A stretch of 14,758 nucleotides of DNA, from NCBI GenBank assembly GCA_040509055.1, contig JBEVLT010000134.1, positions 1 through 14,758 of the forward strand. The letters are read 5' to 3'. Shown piece after piece: positions 1 to 6,913 of this stretch. The DNA comes from JAJKIP01 sp040509055. Lineage in GTDB: Bacteria; Bacteroidota; Bacteroidia; Chitinophagales; Chitinophagaceae. Made by a program: the position numbers and the translations under genes. Under the pieces are notes generated by a model. That model made no database searches and was not told the origin of the DNA. It worked only from the letters and a program-made list of their open reading frames with translations. Position 1 is the first letter of the stretch. Each line of letters begins with the position of its first letter.

Positions 1-65
1 CACTGATGATTGAAGTGGGCGGCCACAGGGACGATAAAGAAAAGATACCTGGCAACGTGGACTAA
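1..65 (+). CDS. Possible 3' end of a plus-strand gene (partial)
   Basis: From base 3 the plus strand is open for 20 codons and ends in TAA at 63-65, while the other two plus frames are stopped within the first 12 bases. The readable tail is LMIEVGGHRDDKEKIPGNVD. It is too short to assign to a family. If real, it is the C-terminus of a gene running in from the left, and its stop overlaps the stop of the converging histidine phosphatase gene by three bases. Such tight tail-to-tail packing also occurs at 6910-6913 in this window, which makes it plausible. A chance open frame of this length is also possible. Confidence 0.35.
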   Translation, partial: LMIEVGGHRDDKEKIPGNVD

Positions 66-556
66 GGTCGGCGTGAAGGCAACCCGTACTTTTTCCGTTC
101 AAACGATGTTTTCTTCCCTCTTATCGTAACAACAAACAGGTTATCGTACTCCGAATCAGGGAGGTCTCCGGGCACGACCGTACGGCCGCACAACCTGTTG
201 GCAATATCATCAATGGTATTGGAATGACCCACGACCAGTATGTTCTTTTTCTTTGACCGCAACAGGCTGATAAAGGCGGAATCCGGCATAGGACCGTAGG
301 TTTGAACCGGCTGGCCAACATAATCAGCCGCCGGCTGTGCAGTCGATCTTGTCCGGACGGTATTGGTGGAATATATTTCAGCAATCTTTTCGTTCTTCAG
401 CGTTTCCCTCAGCGTTTCGGCTCTCTGCTGGCCGGCCTCCGACAAAGCTACATCGCCGCTCATGTTGTCGGCCGCCTTCTCCGCATGCCTGACGATATAC
501 ACCGAATGGGTGCAGGATACAGCGGAGACCAGGATGATCAGTAAGAGCCTTCTCAT
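62..556 (-). CDS. SixA-like histidine phosphatase family protein, exported or lipoprotein
   Basis: A 164-residue member of the histidine phosphatase (phosphoglycerate mutase-like) superfamily, which removes phosphate through a phospho-histidine intermediate. The catalytic RHAE signature is at residues 23-26 (nucleophile His24, phosphate-binding Arg23). LSEAG follows at 38-42, the second arginine is in the VRTRSTA stretch (Arg68), and the second histidine is in VGHSNT (His111). The length fits the short SixA-type branch. Residues 4-14 are a hydrophobic export signal followed by Cys15 (AVSC), a possible but imperfect lipobox. The fold begins only about five residues after that Cys, so a lipid anchor would sit very close to the active site. 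Substrate is unknown: SixA acts on phosphohistidine proteins, but an exported enzyme would see other phosphoesters. It is divergent from the 642-1361 gene, and I see no clear TAnnTTTG box upstream. Confidence 0.9.
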   Translation of the reverse strand: MRRLLLIILVSAVSCTHSVYIVRHAEKAADNMSGDVALSEAGQQRAETLRETLKNEKIAEIYSTNTVRTRSTAQPAADYVGQPVQTYGPMPDSAFISLLRSKKKNILVVGHSNTIDDIANRLCGRTVVPGDLPDSEYDNLFVVTIRGKKTSFERKKYGLPSRRP

Positions 557-641
557 AATAAATTGTTTTAACGTTTCAAAAAGTAAACCCGGGTCTGTTT
601 CTGTTGTCTTTTTTGTAAATTAGGAAATAAATACGCTACCG

Positions 642-1361
642 ATGAAGTCATTGTCAGAAACATGGTTTGCCGAAGGTTATATTGACTTCGAACTGAAAAA
701 ATACACCCTGCTCGCTTACCTGCAGCAGATCGGCCGGTATTTCAACGAGAATAAGCTATATCCGCAGCTGGCCGATGTGATCTTTCACTATAACAATATC
801 GTCGCTTTTCGTGAGAATAAAAAGTACCTGCAGGAGCATTTTCCCAAAAAGCTGAGCGGCATACAGCTGGAAAAATTACAATTGCTCTATGAGCAACTGA
901 TCGCCGACAATGAACTGATGCAGGAACTGGAAGAGATCATTCACTATTCAGCCGCTACCATGAAAAAAACCATCTCCGACGGGACAGCCATCTACGAATT
1001 CGTGGAAGAAAAGATCAGTATTGCGCCAGTGGGCATCATCCCGCTCGATACGCAGGAAGGCTATTTCTTCCTGAGCGCCGGCGAAGTCAGCAGCACCGGC
1101 GTGTACCACTATCGCCTGTCCATCTTTGAAAAACACGATGAAAAATACCGCAGCATCAAAACGGTTTTCGTGGATAAGTGGCAGCGCAGCTTTACCACTA
1201 CTTACGAACACATCAAATCGGAACTGATCCGCTACAGGAGAGAGCTGCCAAACCCGGCCGTGTATTCCATCGAAATACCGCTGAAATTCCCGGTAGATGA
1301 AACCCTGCTGCCGGTAGCCAAAAGAAGCCTGGTGAAGTTCATCAGCCAGGCCACCTGGTAA
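642..1361 (+). CDS. Conserved-looking cytoplasmic protein of unknown function
   Basis: A 239-residue protein that I do not recognise. It has no signal peptide or membrane segment, so it is probably cytoplasmic. Residues 1-115 look mostly helical, with many Leu, Tyr, Lys and Glu (for example QLEKLQLLYEQL). Residues 120-195 look like alternating beta strands (IYEFVEEKISIAPVGIIPLD, then GYFFLSAGEV, then YHYRLSIFEK), and residues 198-239 look mixed. No catalytic motif stands out. The start at 642 is the first ATG after the in-frame stops. There is no Shine-Dalgarno sequence, which is normal in Bacteroidota. The 85-base gap upstream is shared with the divergent phosphatase gene and contains only a weak TAAATTAG box at 616-623. 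The gene ends 22 bases before the stop of the converging small exported protein, with no clear terminator between them. Confidence 0.85.
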   Translation: MKSLSETWFAEGYIDFELKKYTLLAYLQQIGRYFNENKLYPQLADVIFHYNNIVAFRENKKYLQEHFPKKLSGIQLEKLQLLYEQLIADNELMQELEEIIHYSAATMKKTISDGTAIYEFVEEKISIAPVGIIPLDTQEGYFFLSAGEVSSTGVYHYRLSIFEKHDEKYRSIKTVFVDKWQRSFTTTYEHIKSELIRYRRELPNPAVYSIEIPLKFPVDETLLPVAKRSLVKFISQATW

Positions 1362-1383
1362 GGTAACCCTGCTGTTCGTGGTA

Positions 1384-1905
1384 TCAGTATGCCAGTTTGA
1401 AAGAATTGTAGAACTTATTCCTGTCCTTCTCACGAGGCATATTGTTCTTTTCGTAAAAACTCAGGGTATACATTTTATTGCTGACAAAGATGTTGCGGCT
1501 GTACATGATGTTCAGGGCATCTTTATCATCATTTTTGCCCATGTTAATGACGTATTCGAAATAGATTTTCCCGTTTATTTTACCCTTTTTTTCGGATATA
1601 AGTGTAGCCCCCTGGATCTGGCCCAGTATGCCTCCCCTGAAATCGGCAAAAGCCTGGTCTTTTCCCATTTCCTCAGCAAGACCGGCAGAATCAAGGCCGA
1701 ATTTGGAAAAATCCAGCACCATGGCCATACAACGGGCATCCTTATCGATATCCTGCACCCATACCTGGTTGCCCGCCATCTCTTTCTCCTGGGGAGCAGA
1801 CGGAAAACTTACCGAGACCTTTTCATCCAACTGCACAGTGACCCAATCAGCTGCCACAAAGGCGAGGAAAGGAAGCACAAGCAGTGCGGCAAACAACTTC
1901 TTCAT
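1384..1905 (-). CDS. Small exported protein of unknown function
   Basis: A 173-residue protein with a clear Sec signal peptide: KK at 2-3, hydrophobic residues 4-18, and a likely cut near FVAAD at 16-20. The mature part has an N-terminal strand with a VSFPSAP stretch (31-38), a Gly-rich GGILGQIQGA segment (91-100), then ISEKKGKINGKIYFEY (103-118), and a final strand pair around YTLSFYEKN (146-154). This order (FP.xP near the start, a D..GxxxG helix, a xGK.YFE strand, an R.F...YxL strand) resembles small periplasmic or lipid-exposed beta-sandwich proteins seen in many bacteria, but I cannot name a family or function. It lies 31 bases downstream of the S9 peptidase stop on the same strand. A well-formed promoter (1925-1956) overlaps the end of the peptidase gene, so it probably has its own transcript. 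Confidence 0.85.
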   Translation of the reverse strand: MKKLFAALLVLPFLAFVAADWVTVQLDEKVSVSFPSAPQEKEMAGNQVWVQDIDKDARCMAMVLDFSKFGLDSAGLAEEMGKDQAFADFRGGILGQIQGATLISEKKGKINGKIYFEYVINMGKNDDKDALNIMYSRNIFVSNKMYTLSFYEKNNMPREKDRNKFYNSFKLAY

Positions 1906-1924
1906 AAATTACTTTTTAGTGAAA

Positions 1925-1956
1925 CAAATATATGGATCAGTTAACGATTTCTTCAA
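1925..1956 (-). promoter_or_regulatory. Bacteroidota-type promoter for the small exported protein
   Basis: On the minus strand TTG (1954-1956) is followed after 21 bases by TATATTTG (1925-1932), an exact match to the Bacteroidota -7 element TAnnTTTG at an accepted spacing. Transcription would start near 1922, giving a leader of about 17 bases before the ATG at 1905. The -33 TTG lies inside the last codons of the S9 peptidase gene. Assignment is by motif and spacing only. Confidence 0.65.
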
Positions 1957-4882
1957 GTCCCCAGTCTTTTCCTTTATCCACAGCGGGCACGCCTTCCGTG
2001 ATCCAGCGGGCAGGTTGCGCCTCCTTCAGCAGCCAGTCGAAAAACTGCTGCTCCCTTACCTGGATGTCCTTCCGGTTCTTCCGTTCCACCAGGTTATGGG
2101 CCTCTCCGTTATAATTCAGCATCCACACTTTTTTACCCAGCCTCCGCAACCCGGTAAAGAGTTCGATGCCCTGGTACCAGGGTACGGCTCCGTCGGCATC
2201 GTTGGCCATGATGACAAGCGGAGTTTTTACCTTTGGCAAATGAAACAACGGGGAGTTTTCAATATAAAGCTGCGGTTTTTCCCACAGGGTAGCGCCGATA
2301 CGGCTTTGGGTTTTCTCGTACTGGAACTGGCGGTTCATGCCGCTTTCCCAGCGGATGCCTCCATAGGCACTCGTCATATTGGCTACAGGCGCGCCTGCCC
2401 ATGCCGCTTTGAAAAGCGACGTGGCCGTGACCAGGTAGGCTACCTGGTAGCCGCCCCAGCTCTGGCCCTGCAGCCCGATGCGCGTGCTATCCACGAATCC
2501 TTTTTTGACGAGCGCCCTGGCCCCGCTGACAATGTAGTTGTAAGCATCCCGCCCGGGGTGGCCGGTAGAATAATGAATGTCCGGCGCGAAAACGATGTAG
2601 CCGCGGCTGACAAAAAAGGGAATATTCAGCCTGCTGGGGGTAGGGGCCGGCGCCTGGTAACCATACAATCCATCGCTGAGCGTTTCATAGAAATAACAGA
2701 TCATCGGGTATTTCTTTGCGGGATCAAAATCCTCCGGTTTGTACACGATACCCTGCGATTCCCTGCCATTGTAAGCTTTCCAGCTGAACAGCTCAGCCGT
2801 ACCCCAGTTATACTCCGCCTGCTGGCGATTGATGGCCGACAATTTCAGTTCCTGGCCTGCTCCGGGAAGGGTACTTATCCTGTTTAGCAGCACCAGGTCA
2901 GGAGAACTGACATAGTTCTCCCTGGTATAGATATACCGTTTTGCGTCCCTTGCCTTCTGAACAGCGCCATAACTGTAGGGTGAAAGCTGCAGTGCAGGCA
3001 GCCCGGATGCACTGGTAAAATACAATGCACTTTGCTTGTTCCTTTCATCAAATGCCCTGAACAAAAGTTCCTGCCCGGGGTTGATAAACCGCTCGGCAGA
3101 GTCGAGCCGGATGTAACGAAGGGAAACAGGGCCTCTTTTACCACTGTTGGCAGCCCGGAAAAGCGCAGGCGACCGCTTACCTATGACAGGGACGTTCCAC
3201 ACATCATACCGGTCGTATACGTACACCGCACTATCCCCCTCCTGCCAGCCCATGAGGCCATAAGGCGGCGGATCGGAAGGCGAATCATATTCTTCGTCGA
3301 ACAGCGGCACTTTTATTTTTTCGGTAATGTTCCGGGCAGCGGCGCCATCCCATACAAAATAGTTTCTGGCCTTGCTGTCGTACCACATCACATATTTGCC
3401 GCCTGGTGAAACATAATAGGGCATAATCACGCCTGACAAATCGCTTTTGATCAGCTTCCGCGTTCCGTCGTTTACGCTGATCAGGTAAATATCTTTCCTG
3501 GTGGCGCCTGTCCACTGGCTTTCGATCCGCCTGCCGGCATCGGTGAGGCCTACAAACTGATCGCCATCACCTTCGCTGGTTTGGATAACCTGCGGAATTT
3601 CTTTGGACGCCAGTTGCTGCAACCGGCCCTGGTCCAGCAGGTATACAGCCAGGAAATTTTCCTGCTGATCACGGCGCAGGCGGTTAAGCTGCACCGGCTG
3701 CAGGTAATCGTCGTTGTAATGCCATATATCCACTTTCACCAGGTCCATATCGACCAGGGTAGTGTCTTTTGGCGGACGTACAGGAGCTGTTCCGAAAAAC
3801 AAACGCCGCCCGCTCCTGCTGAAGCTGAGGGCTCCGTTCTCGCTGACCGTGGTTCCTATCTTCATACCAGGCGTATGCTTATCTACCAGCACCACGGCCG
3901 TGTCCATTCCCTCCCGGAAATACCATAGTTTAAAGAATTTTTGCAGCTCCTTTGGCCTGGCATCACGCTCCGCCAGGAAAGCTACCTGCTCACCATCCCC
4001 GCTTAGGGCAAGATTCCGGAATTCATTGCCACCGCGGCTGAGTGTATCGGTAAAACTGCCCCACAGATCGTATAACAGTATCATGGCCTCGCTCAGCGAG
4101 TCGCCCGGATCACGGGCCGTCCCTGCCAGCAGCTTCCGGCCGTTTTTGCTAAACAGGTAGCCGGTTACGTACCTGGTTCGTTTTTCCTCCCCGGTTTGCA
4201 GGTTTCGCAACACCAGGTCGGACGCTGCTTCTGCCGGCGGCGTCACCACCTCCTCCTCGCCGGCATCCGTGTACAGGTCCGCCTCTTCATCATCCCGGTT
4301 CTGTCTTCTTCCGGGCATCCCCTCTTCACGCCTATTGATCATTACCCGCAGCGAATCGATGATGCGGGTAAGGCTATCCAGCTTCTTCATATCGGCGGTT
4401 TTGCCCCGGGCGCCGGCCTCCGGTAGTTTTTCCAACTGGTAGGCCACCCAGCCCGGACTTTTTTCCGGCAACCTGTATCCTTTTACCCGCGGCAGCTTCC
4501 ATATGCTGTCGCGACCCAACTCCACGATGGCCAGCGAATCCTTCGGCATCTCTTCCGCTTTTCGTTTTTTGATCCTTGCCTCCCGGCTGTCCCTGAATAA
4601 AGGCCTGATCTTAAAGACGACAAAGCGGCTGTCTTCGGTGATCGATGCATTATATCCCCGGGGAATGATCTTTTTATAACTGTTGCCCGAGGCCTGGATC
4701 ACCAGTTCATTGTCGCCTTCCTGTGGATTCACCGTGTACACGATCCATTGGCCGTTGTTGCTGATGAGTTTTTCGCCGATGCTTTGCCAGCCATCATACA
4801 CAGTGTGATCAAGTGGTTTTTTCTGTGCATGCAGCAGGGTGAATGAACAGATCGAAATGGTTAGCCAGGTAAGTTTTCTCAT
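1937..4882 (-). CDS. Secreted S9-family (prolyl oligopeptidase-like) serine peptidase
   Basis: A 981-residue serine peptidase of the S9 family (prolyl oligopeptidase / dipeptidyl peptidase / acylaminoacyl peptidase group), expected to cut short peptides in the periplasm. Residues 1-19 are a Sec signal ending in LLHAQ. Roughly residues 25-700 form the beta-propeller gate, and the alpha/beta-hydrolase domain runs from about 715 to 955. The triad is visible: Ser808 in GQSWGGY, Asp897 in NDADGAVPW, His929 in NGEAHNL. A short tail carries GVPAVDKGKDWG, common in Bacteroidota members. A charged, probably disordered stretch around residues 165-215 (RREEGMPGRRQNRDDEE, then acidic residues and TPPAEAA) interrupts the propeller. 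It lies 79 bases downstream of the EamA gene on the same strand. TAACTTTA at 4901-4908 is a 7-of-8 match to a -7 box, but no good -33 TTG goes with it. Exact cleavage specificity cannot be read from sequence. Confidence 0.95.
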   Translation of the reverse strand: MRKLTWLTISICSFTLLHAQKKPLDHTVYDGWQSIGEKLISNNGQWIVYTVNPQEGDNELVIQASGNSYKKIIPRGYNASITEDSRFVVFKIRPLFRDSREARIKKRKAEEMPKDSLAIVELGRDSIWKLPRVKGYRLPEKSPGWVAYQLEKLPEAGARGKTADMKKLDSLTRIIDSLRVMINRREEGMPGRRQNRDDEEADLYTDAGEEEVVTPPAEAASDLVLRNLQTGEEKRTRYVTGYLFSKNGRKLLAGTARDPGDSLSEAMILLYDLWGSFTDTLSRGGNEFRNLALSGDGEQVAFLAERDARPKELQKFFKLWYFREGMDTAVVLVDKHTPGMKIGTTVSENGALSFSRSGRRLFFGTAPVRPPKDTTLVDMDLVKVDIWHYNDDYLQPVQLNRLRRDQQENFLAVYLLDQGRLQQLASKEIPQVIQTSEGDGDQFVGLTDAGRRIESQWTGATRKDIYLISVNDGTRKLIKSDLSGVIMPYYVSPGGKYVMWYDSKARNYFVWDGAAARNITEKIKVPLFDEEYDSPSDPPPYGLMGWQEGDSAVYVYDRYDVWNVPVIGKRSPALFRAANSGKRGPVSLRYIRLDSAERFINPGQELLFRAFDERNKQSALYFTSASGLPALQLSPYSYGAVQKARDAKRYIYTRENYVSSPDLVLLNRISTLPGAGQELKLSAINRQQAEYNWGTAELFSWKAYNGRESQGIVYKPEDFDPAKKYPMICYFYETLSDGLYGYQAPAPTPSRLNIPFFVSRGYIVFAPDIHYSTGHPGRDAYNYIVSGARALVKKGFVDSTRIGLQGQSWGGYQVAYLVTATSLFKAAWAGAPVANMTSAYGGIRWESGMNRQFQYEKTQSRIGATLWEKPQLYIENSPLFHLPKVKTPLVIMANDADGAVPWYQGIELFTGLRRLGKKVWMLNYNGEAHNLVERKNRKDIQVREQQFFDWLLKEAQPARWITEGVPAVDKGKDWGLEEIVN

Positions 4883-4911
4883 GTCCGGGTTTTGGAGCCT
4901 TAAAGTTAGCC

Positions 4912-4936
4912 GGACCGCTGCAAACCACAGCAGTCC
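4912..4936 (-). terminator. Nine-pair hairpin between EamA gene and S9 peptidase gene
   Basis: GGACCGCTG (4912-4920) can pair with CAGCAGTCC (4928-4936) across a seven-base loop, eight Watson-Crick pairs plus one G-U type pair. It lies about 25 bases past the EamA stop and just upstream of a possible -7 box at 4901-4908. There is no T-run after it on the minus strand, so a classic rho-independent terminator is unproven. It could instead be an operator or a processing site. Confidence 0.4.
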
Positions 4937-4961
4937 AATGACAACATATTGGCAGCAATCG

Positions 4962-5864
4962 TTACGAAGCGGGAAGGGCCGCAGCGGCAGCCGCTCCTTT
5001 TTCCTGCTTTATCACCAGCCAGATATGGATGACCAGGGCGGCGGCAATAACGCCAAACCCGATATAAAACCATTTGCTGAGCAGCTGGTTTTCGTTGTAG
5101 ACCACAAAGGCCAGCAGGATGCCATAAATAGGTTCCAGGTTATAGGTCAGGTTGACCGTAAAGGCAGACAACCGGTGCAGGGCATATCCTGCCAACCGGA
5201 AGGCCAGCACGGAACAGACCCAGGAAAGTACCAGCAGCCAGGCCAGGTCGCTCAGCGATGGTAAAAAACCGGCCACCGGGAACCACGACAGGTAGAGCGG
5301 CAGCAGGGCCGACAGCACTACCAGCCCGCCGGTTTGCTGCCACACGAGCAGGGTTTCCACATTCACCTGCTTCAGGTATTCCCGGTTGTAAACAGGAAAC
5401 AGGGCGGCCAGGAAAGCCGAGACGATGCCAATGACGATCCCGGTTTTGTATTGCGTATCGAACCGGAAAATAATATAAATGCCGGCCAGGGTAACCAGCC
5501 CGAGCAGGAGCTCGGCCCTGTTCAGCTTTTTCCGCAATATCAACGGCTCCAGCAGCGCTGTAAAAAAGCTGATGGATGAAAAGCAAACCAGCGTGACCGA
5601 TACATTGGAATATTTAATGGCCCCGTAAAAGGTGATCCAGTGCAGGGTAGCGATAAACCCTACTCCAGCGATGCGCAACAACAGTCCGGCCGGTATCTTC
5701 CGGATATTTCCCGACAGGCCGAACAGGGCCCACATGGTGATGGCCGTGAGCAGCAGCCTGTACCAGACGATCATGCCCTCGTTCAGCGTGATCAGCCGGC
5801 CCAGGATACCGGTAAATCCTGCCAGGAACACGGCACTATGAAGCTGGGTAAACGCTTTTTTCAT
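4962..5864 (-). CDS. EamA/DMT-superfamily inner-membrane transporter
   Basis: A 300-residue polytopic membrane protein of the drug/metabolite transporter superfamily. About ten hydrophobic helices are visible, arranged as two EamA repeats (about residues 5-135 and 145-285). Typical features include the GxxGILGRL-like first helix, the HWITFYGAIKYSNVSVT stretch of repeat one (about 75-92) and NLTYNLEPIYGILLAF in repeat two, which is the matching position where EamA proteins carry a conserved Pro-Glu-like turn. The C-terminus is a charged then alanine-rich tail (QEKGAAAAAALPAS). Family members export amino acids, metabolites or drugs, and the substrate here cannot be deduced. It is divergent from clpS with only 50 bases between the two start codons. 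The ATG at 5864 is preceded by a good -7 box (5882-5889). Confidence 0.93.
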   Translation of the reverse strand: MKKAFTQLHSAVFLAGFTGILGRLITLNEGMIVWYRLLLTAITMWALFGLSGNIRKIPAGLLLRIAGVGFIATLHWITFYGAIKYSNVSVTLVCFSSISFFTALLEPLILRKKLNRAELLLGLVTLAGIYIIFRFDTQYKTGIVIGIVSAFLAALFPVYNREYLKQVNVETLLVWQQTGGLVVLSALLPLYLSWFPVAGFLPSLSDLAWLLVLSWVCSVLAFRLAGYALHRLSAFTVNLTYNLEPIYGILLAFVVYNENQLLSKWFYIGFGVIAAALVIHIWLVIKQEKGAAAAAALPAS

Positions 5865-5881
5865 CGCTGCAAACTAATGAA

Positions 5882-5915
5882 CAAATGTATATTTTTGCAG
5901 AAAGGCTGGCACCAA
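5882..5915 (-). promoter_or_regulatory. Promoter of the EamA gene
   Basis: On the minus strand TACATTTG (5882-5889) is an exact TAnnTTTG -7 element, with TTG at 5913-5915 after a 23-base spacer, the long end of the accepted range. Predicted transcription start is near 5879, about 15 bases before the ATG at 5864. It directly abuts the oppositely directed clpS -7 box. Confidence 0.55.
5890..5897 (+). promoter_or_regulatory. -7 element of the clpS-aat promoter
   Basis: TATTTTTG is an exact match to the Bacteroidota -7 consensus TAnnTTTG. A transcription start near 5900 would give a leader of about 15 bases to the ATG at 5915. No exact TTG is found at -33; CTG at 5867-5869 has a 20-base spacer. 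The box rules out the upstream in-frame ATG at 5885 as the clpS start. Confidence 0.55.
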
Positions 5916-6217
5916 TGCCGATACCTGCGAATACCATACAGACTGATGCCCGCGAAGAAACGGATGTGCTGACCGCCCACGACGAGCCCTGCAGCCTGAT
6001 CGTGTGGAACGACGAGGTGAATACCTTCGAATGGGTGATCGAGACGCTTATGGAGGTATGCAGGCATACCCACGAGCAGGCAGAGCAATGTTCGTACATC
6101 ATCCATTTCCAGGGTAAATACGCAGTGAAAGAAGGCTCTTACGAAGAACTGAAACCCATGTGCGACGCCATTACCGACAGGGGCATCGGCGCTACCATCG
6201 AAGTGATGGCCAAATAA
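5915..6217 (+). CDS. clpS: ATP-dependent Clp protease adaptor ClpS
   Basis: A 100-residue adaptor that binds proteins with N-terminal Leu, Phe, Trp or Tyr and delivers them to a ClpA/ClpC-type unfoldase with ClpP for degradation. The core starts near residue 25. WNDEVNTFEWVIETL (31-45) holds the Asn32-Asp33 pair that grips the substrate amino group, and IIHFQGK (62-68) holds His64, equivalent to E. coli His66. The position of E. coli gatekeeper Met40 is Phe38, as I recall from other Bacteroidota ClpS. The C-terminal SYEELKPMCDAITDRG matches the Bacteroidota subtype. I chose the ATG at 5915: an in-frame ATG at 5885 would put the -7 box inside the coding region and add ten residues unlike ClpS. 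It is followed 39 bases later by aat on the same strand, presumably one operon. Confidence 0.95.
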   Translation: MPIPANTIQTDAREETDVLTAHDEPCSLIVWNDEVNTFEWVIETLMEVCRHTHEQAEQCSYIIHFQGKYAVKEGSYEELKPMCDAITDRGIGATIEVMAK

Positions 6218-6256
6218 TCATTAATACAGCTGATCGTTTCAATTTCCCGGTGACAT

Positions 6257-6913
6257 ATGCCACTGTTTGTCCTCGATAAGGAACTCTCTTTTCCCTCACC
6301 ACATCTTGCCGAACCGGACGGCCTGCTGGCCCTGGGCGGCGACCTATCGCCCGAGCGGCTTCTCCTGGCATACCGGAGCGGTATTTTTCCCTGGTACGAA
6401 GGCGATCATATCCTGTGGTGGAGCCCCGACCCGCGGTTTGTACTGCAGCCCGGATCGCTGCACGTCAGCAAAAGCATCAGGCCGCTGCTGAACCGCGACG
6501 AGTTCCGGTTTACGATCAACCATGCTTTTGAACAGGTTATCCGCCAGTGCAAAAAGATCGTGCGGCCGGGACAGGAGGGCACCTGGATCACCGGCGAAGT
6601 GGAAAAAGCCTATACCACCATGCACCGGCTGGGCTATGCCTTCAGCGCCGAAGCCTGGCAGGACGGTGAGCTCGCGGGCGGATTGTATGGGATCAAAATG
6701 GGAAAAGTTTTTTTCGGTGAAAGCATGTTCAGCCGGGTCAGCAATGCTTCCCGCTTCGCATTTATCCGGTATGTGGAAGAATTAAAAAAAGAAGGGATCG
6801 AACTGATCGACTGCCAGGTGTATACCCCTTACCTGGAAAGCCTGGGCGCTGCAATGATACCCCGCCGGGAATTTATTAACCGGCTCCGCCAACTTATCCC
6901 CGCACAGGTTTAA
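6257..6913 (+). CDS. aat: Leucyl/phenylalanyl-tRNA--protein transferase
   Basis: A 218-residue L/F-transferase that moves Leu or Phe from aminoacyl-tRNA to N-terminal Lys or Arg of proteins, creating the destabilising end that ClpS reads. Family blocks appear in order: PDGLLALGGDLSPERLL (20-36), GIFPWY (42-47), WWSPDPR (54-60), GTWI (108-111), GGLYG (141-145), GESMFS (154-159) with active-site Glu155, NASRFAF (163-169) and IDCQ (184-187) with Asp185 matching E. coli Asp186. The IDCQ block is followed by TPYLESLGA, with Tyr192 where I expect the His usual in this family. The length matches short Bacteroidota forms, without the E. coli tail. The start at 6257 is the first ATG of the frame, with no Shine-Dalgarno. 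Its TAA overlaps the stop of the converging esterase gene by four bases. Confidence 0.97.
   Translation: MPLFVLDKELSFPSPHLAEPDGLLALGGDLSPERLLLAYRSGIFPWYEGDHILWWSPDPRFVLQPGSLHVSKSIRPLLNRDEFRFTINHAFEQVIRQCKKIVRPGQEGTWITGEVEKAYTTMHRLGYAFSAEAWQDGELAGGLYGIKMGKVFFGESMFSRVSNASRFAFIRYVEELKKEGIELIDCQVYTPYLESLGAAMIPRREFINRLRQLIPAQV

Noticed and set aside
3..65. GGHRDD in the left-edge peptide resembles the GGHTD peptide of OmpA-type domains
   Set aside because: An OmpA domain continues for many residues with an NxxLSxxRA block after that peptide, but this frame stops within 15 residues.
1346..1358. CCAGG-CCA-CCTGG hairpin at the end of the 642-1361 gene as a terminator
   Set aside because: It lies inside the coding region before the stop, has only five pairs and has no T-run on either side.
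1628..2887. A 419-codon open frame on the plus strand opposite the S9 peptidase and small exported protein genes
   Set aside because: It crosses two well-supported minus-strand genes, its translation shows no recognisable motif, and both underlying genes have clear signatures or signal peptides. It is a codon-bias shadow.
5885..5914. Upstream in-frame ATG giving a 110-residue ClpS
   Set aside because: The TATTTTTG promoter box (5890-5897) would fall inside the coding region, and the added residues are not ClpS-like.
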